Origin: Comamonadaceae bacterium PBBC1
GTDB taxonomy: Bacteria > Pseudomonadota > Gammaproteobacteria > Burkholderiales > Burkholderiaceae_C
Assembly (NCBI GenBank): GCA_002256145.1
Contig: NKIP01000034.1
Span: 1 to 34,309, forward strand
Reading direction: 5' to 3'
DNA length: 34,309 bases
Both the position numbers and the translations under genes were made by a program. Every line of letters starts with the position of its first letter. Within the stretch, counting starts at the first letter, position 1. The notes under the pieces were generated by a model, which saw only the letters and a list, made by a program, of their open reading frames with translations, made no database searches and was not told the DNA's origin. Shown here piece by piece: positions 32,074-34,309 of the stretch.

Positions 32074-32880
32074 TCAACTCCTGAACCGCTTGCGGGTCAG
32101 CGCCAGCGCAATCCAGAACGACACCACTGCAAACCCCGCCAACACCAACACGTTGCGCAGCGGATGCTCTGGCCAGCGGTCCAAAAACAAGGGGCGCACC
32201 AAATCCACCGCCACCGACAGCGGCAGCCAGTCGGCGATCACGCGCACGAAGCTGGGCAGTTGCTCTCGCGGAAAAAAGATGCCCGAGAGGAACATCATGG
32301 GCGTGAGAAACAGGGTGAAGTAGTAGGTGAAGAAGTCGTAGCCTTTGGCCAGCGCGTTGAAGATCAGCGCCATGCAGCTGAAGGTGATGCCCACGCCCAG
32401 CAGCACGGGCCAGGCCACCAGCAGCTTCCAGCTGTGGCTGATGCCCAGGGCCATCATCACACCCAAAATGGCCGTGACAGTGAACAGCGCCTTGAAGGCG
32501 GCCCACAGCATTTCGGCCAGCACCACGTCGTCCAGCCGCACCGGGGCGTTCATGATGCCGTCCCAGGTTTTTTGCACATGCATGCGCGAGAACGCCGAGT
32601 ACAGCGCCTCAAAGGTGGCCGCGTTCATGGCGCTCATGCAGATGCTGCCGCTGGCCAGGAACAAGATGTAAGGCACCTTCTCGCCGCCCATCTCGATCTG
32701 CCCGACCAGCGAACCCAGACCGTAACCAAAGGCCACCAGCCACATGAGTGGCTCGGCGATGTTGCCCACCAAGCTGGGGATGGCGAGCTTTTTCCAGACC
32801 AGCCAGTTGCGCTGAAACACCGGCCACCAGCGCATGGACAGGCGGGGCGCGGCCCAGATGTTGTTTTGAATTTGACTCAT
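32074..32880 (-). CDS. nodJ: ABC-2 type transporter permease, NodJ-like
   Basis: 268 residues with six membrane segments. Family stretches: VFQRNWLVWKKLAIPSLVGNIAEPLMWLVAFGYGLG, YILFLASGSICMSAMNAATFE, TWDGIMNAPVRLDDVVLAEMLW, and the ABC-2 signature FFTYYFTLFLTPMMFLSGIFFPREQLP. It forms the membrane part of an exporter with the adjacent NodI-like ATPase, whose stop is 2 nt upstream of its start. In rhizobia NodIJ exports Nod factor. In free-living Betaproteobacteria homologues occur without nod genes and the cargo is unknown. No nod genes are seen here. Confidence 0.9.
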   Translation of the reverse strand: MSQIQNNIWAAPRLSMRWWPVFQRNWLVWKKLAIPSLVGNIAEPLMWLVAFGYGLGSLVGQIEMGGEKVPYILFLASGSICMSAMNAATFEALYSAFSRMHVQKTWDGIMNAPVRLDDVVLAEMLWAAFKALFTVTAILGVMMALGISHSWKLLVAWPVLLGVGITFSCMALIFNALAKGYDFFTYYFTLFLTPMMFLSGIFFPREQLPSFVRVIADWLPLSVAVDLVRPLFLDRWPEHPLRNVLVLAGFAVVSFWIALALTRKRFRS

Positions 32881-32882
32881 GA

Positions 32883-33812
32883 TCAGCCTTCCTCTCGGAT
32901 CTGGCGTCCGGTCAATTTCAAGAACAGGTCTTCCAGGTTGGAAGGTCGGTGCAGCGTGCGCAGCGTGGGCCAGGCTTGCAGGGCGGACATCAGGGCGCGG
33001 CTGTCTTGGGTGTAGAAGAACACCGTTTCACCGCTGACCTCCACCCGCCCAGCCAGCGCTTTCAGGCCAACTTCTTGCGCCAGTGCCACCGCGCCTTGGC
33101 CAAACACCTCGACCACTTCGGGCTCCAAGTGCTCGGCAATCAAATCGCGGGGTTTGCCTTCGGCGATTTTGCGGCCTTGGTCCAGCACCAACAGGCGACT
33201 GCACAAGCGCTCGGCTTCGTCCATGAAATGGGTGGTGAGCAAGATGGATTTACCCTCTTGCAGCAGCACCTGCAAGCGCTCCCACATGAGGTGTCGCGCC
33301 TGCGGGTCGAGGCCCGTGGTGGGCTCGTCCAGCATCAAAAGCTGCGGGTGGTTGATGAGGGCGCGGGCCAGACTCAAGCGCCGCTTCATGCCGCCCGACA
33401 ACTCGCCCGGTTTGGCCTTGGCTTTGTGGCTGAGAGCGCCGAATTCGAGCAACTGAGGAATGCGCTCGCGGATCACGGCGTCGGATATGCCGAAGTAGCG
33501 GCCGAACACCAGCAGGTTTTCTGCCGCTGTGAAGTCAGGGTCCAGCGTGTCCATTTGCGCCACCACGCCCAAGCGGGCCTTGATGGCCAGGGCGTCTCGC
33601 GGCATTTGCAAACCGTCGAAATAACGGATTTCACCGCCATCAGGCTGCGACAGGCCCAAACACATGCGCAGCGTGGTGGTTTTGCCCGCGCCGTTGGGGC
33701 CGATCACGCCCAGGCATTCGCCGGGCTCGATGTGAAAAGACAGGTCGTTAACCACCGTGGTGTCGCCATAGCGTTTGACCAGGTGTTCGACCGAAAGCAA
33801 AGGGGTGTTCAT
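32883..33812 (-). CDS. nodI: ABC transporter ATP-binding protein, NodI-like
   Basis: 309 residues from the ATG at 33812. The longer frame to 33872 codes through the REP array and is rejected. Walker A GPNGAGKTT is at about 38-46, the Q-loop is GVVAQMDTLDPDFTAAEN, the signature is LSGGMKRRLSLARAL, Walker B is LLMLDEPTTGLDPQ, and the H-loop is LLTTHFMDEAE. The VAQMDTLDPDFT segment and the length are typical of NodI/DrrA-like exporters. It is followed at 2-nt spacing by the NodJ-like permease. The promoter must lie in the short gap before the REP array or within it. Confidence 0.92.
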   Translation of the reverse strand: MNTPLLSVEHLVKRYGDTTVVNDLSFHIEPGECLGVIGPNGAGKTTTLRMCLGLSQPDGGEIRYFDGLQMPRDALAIKARLGVVAQMDTLDPDFTAAENLLVFGRYFGISDAVIRERIPQLLEFGALSHKAKAKPGELSGGMKRRLSLARALINHPQLLMLDEPTTGLDPQARHLMWERLQVLLQEGKSILLTTHFMDEAERLCSRLLVLDQGRKIAEGKPRDLIAEHLEPEVVEVFGQGAVALAQEVGLKALAGRVEVSGETVFFYTQDSRALMSALQAWPTLRTLHRPSNLEDLFLKLTGRQIREEG

Positions 33813-33845
33813 GCCCGGATTGTGCCCTGCCCCCGGGCGGTATTT

Positions 33846-34185
33846 GCAGGTCGGCGGCTTCAGCCCCGACATGAACCTGCGCCACAGCGGACATTGTCGG
33901 AGCTGAAGCTACCGACCTACGGGGATATCTGTAGGTCGGCGGCTTTAGCCCCGACATGGACCTGCGCCACAGCGGACATTGTCGAAGCTGAAGCTACCGA
34001 CCTACGGGGATATCTGTAGGTCGGCGGCTTCAGCCCCGACATGAACCTGCGCCACAGTGGACATTGTCGGAGCTGAAGCTACCGACCTACGGGGATATCT
34101 GTAGGTCGGCGGCTTCAGCCCCGACATGGACCTGCGCCACAGCGGACATTGTCGGACCTGAAGGTACCGACCTACGGGGATATCT
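33846..34185. repeat. Tandem array: four 85-bp copies of a double-hairpin REP element
   Basis: Copies at 33846-33930, 33931-34015, 34016-34100 and 34101-34185, all exactly 85 bp with only a few substitutions. Each unit is a 25-nt hairpin half (GTAGGTCGGCGGC...), a 25-nt spacer (ATG-A/G-ACCTGCGCC...), an inverted 25-nt hairpin half (GTCGGAGCTGAAG...CTAC) and a 10-nt joint (GGGGATATCT). It resembles a BIME (paired REP hairpins). Copy 4 has two changes that keep its inner stem paired (ACCT/AGGT for AGCT/AGCT). It is followed by GTAGA, perhaps the beginning of a fifth copy. Confidence 0.95.
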
Positions 34186-34204
34186 GTAGATACTGTGATG
34201 CGTG

Positions 34205-34309
34205 TCAAGCGCAGTGAAGTGCCGAGTTGAACGGTTTGTTCGACTTGAGCACGCCAACAGCCACATGAATGAGCTTGCGCATCATGGCTCCAATGATCAG
34301 TTTGGGCGG
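34205..34309 (-). mobile_element. IS110-family transposase, C-terminal end (cut by window edge)
   Basis: The minus-strand frame enters from the right edge and ends in TGA at 34205-34207, giving 34 residues: KLIIGAMMRKLIHVAVGVLK then SNKPFNSALHCA. This is the characteristic C-terminal tail of IS110/IS1111-type transposases (x-I-G-A-x-M-R-K-L-x-H-x-x-x-G-V-L-K). Those enzymes use a DEDD catalytic site with an RNA-guided mechanism and act on the element without long terminal repeats. Only the end is visible, so intactness cannot be judged. It stops 19 nt from the end of the REP array. Confidence 0.78.

Noticed and set aside
33813..33872. N-terminal extension of the NodI-like protein (MSGLKPPT...)
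   Set aside because: These codons come from the REP hairpin sequence. The family start is MNTPLLSVEHLV at 33812.
33846..34185. CRISPR array
   Set aside because: The 85-bp repeats follow each other without unique spacers and are themselves palindromic pairs. No cas gene is present.

Overview
The window looks like chromosome from a betaproteobacterium of the order Burkholderiales, most likely a Comamonadaceae relative. This is inferred from the high-GC coding style, the Bug-type periplasmic receptor, the Liv-type transporter cluster flanked by acyl-CoA ligases, the NodIJ-type exporter and the general gene repertoire. No rRNA or tRNA gene was seen, so the lineage is inference only.

Layout. (1) 1-1700: the 3' end of an exbD-like gene, then glk (glucokinase), a decayed insertion-sequence fragment and a strong bidirectional terminator. 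(2) 1722-2708: an orphan Bug/TctC-type receptor on the minus strand. (3) 2897-11245, minus strand: a seven-gene cluster read as acyl-CoA ligase, livG, livH, livM, receptor, livF and a PaaK-like ligase. It is best explained as uptake plus CoA activation of an organic acid, possibly aromatic. A divergent Crp/Fnr-type regulator (11402-12109) and an intergenic palindrome probably control it. (4) 12235-14080: a PQQ-type sorbosone/glucose dehydrogenase overlapping a diheme cytochrome c. (5) 14151-16182: an RluF-type pseudouridine synthase and an orphan solute receptor, which sits between two REP-like palindromic elements. (6) 16183-18360: an accessory pocket with the wreck of an Xre/RES toxin-antitoxin module and an intact AAA-family ATPase of the RloA/AbiL type. 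(7) 18495-20462: htpG with a sigma-32-like promoter. (8) 20555-25966: a 39-bp perfect palindrome, an HD-domain protein, an MFS transporter, an SrkA-type kinase, a Ser/Thr kinase-UspA fusion and an overlapping metallophosphoesterase. (9) 26132-27925: an enoyl-CoA hydratase and a 3-hydroxybutyryl-CoA dehydrogenase. (10) 28093-32054: an M48 metalloprotease, a Sel1-repeat protein and a divergent EamA transporter/LysR regulator pair. (11) 32074-33812: a NodJ/NodI-type ABC exporter. (12) 33846-34309: four exact-length 85-bp tandem copies of a double-hairpin REP element, then the C-terminal end of an IS110-family transposase running off the window.

The most unusual material is the REP-like family. 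It occurs as single elements in two opposite arrangements and as a 4 x 85-bp array. Its inner stem shows compensatory base changes, and the array abuts an IS110-type transposase. The second point of interest is the accessory pocket, where a dead RES/Xre toxin module borders a lone AAA ATPase that carries its own AT-rich upstream palindrome.
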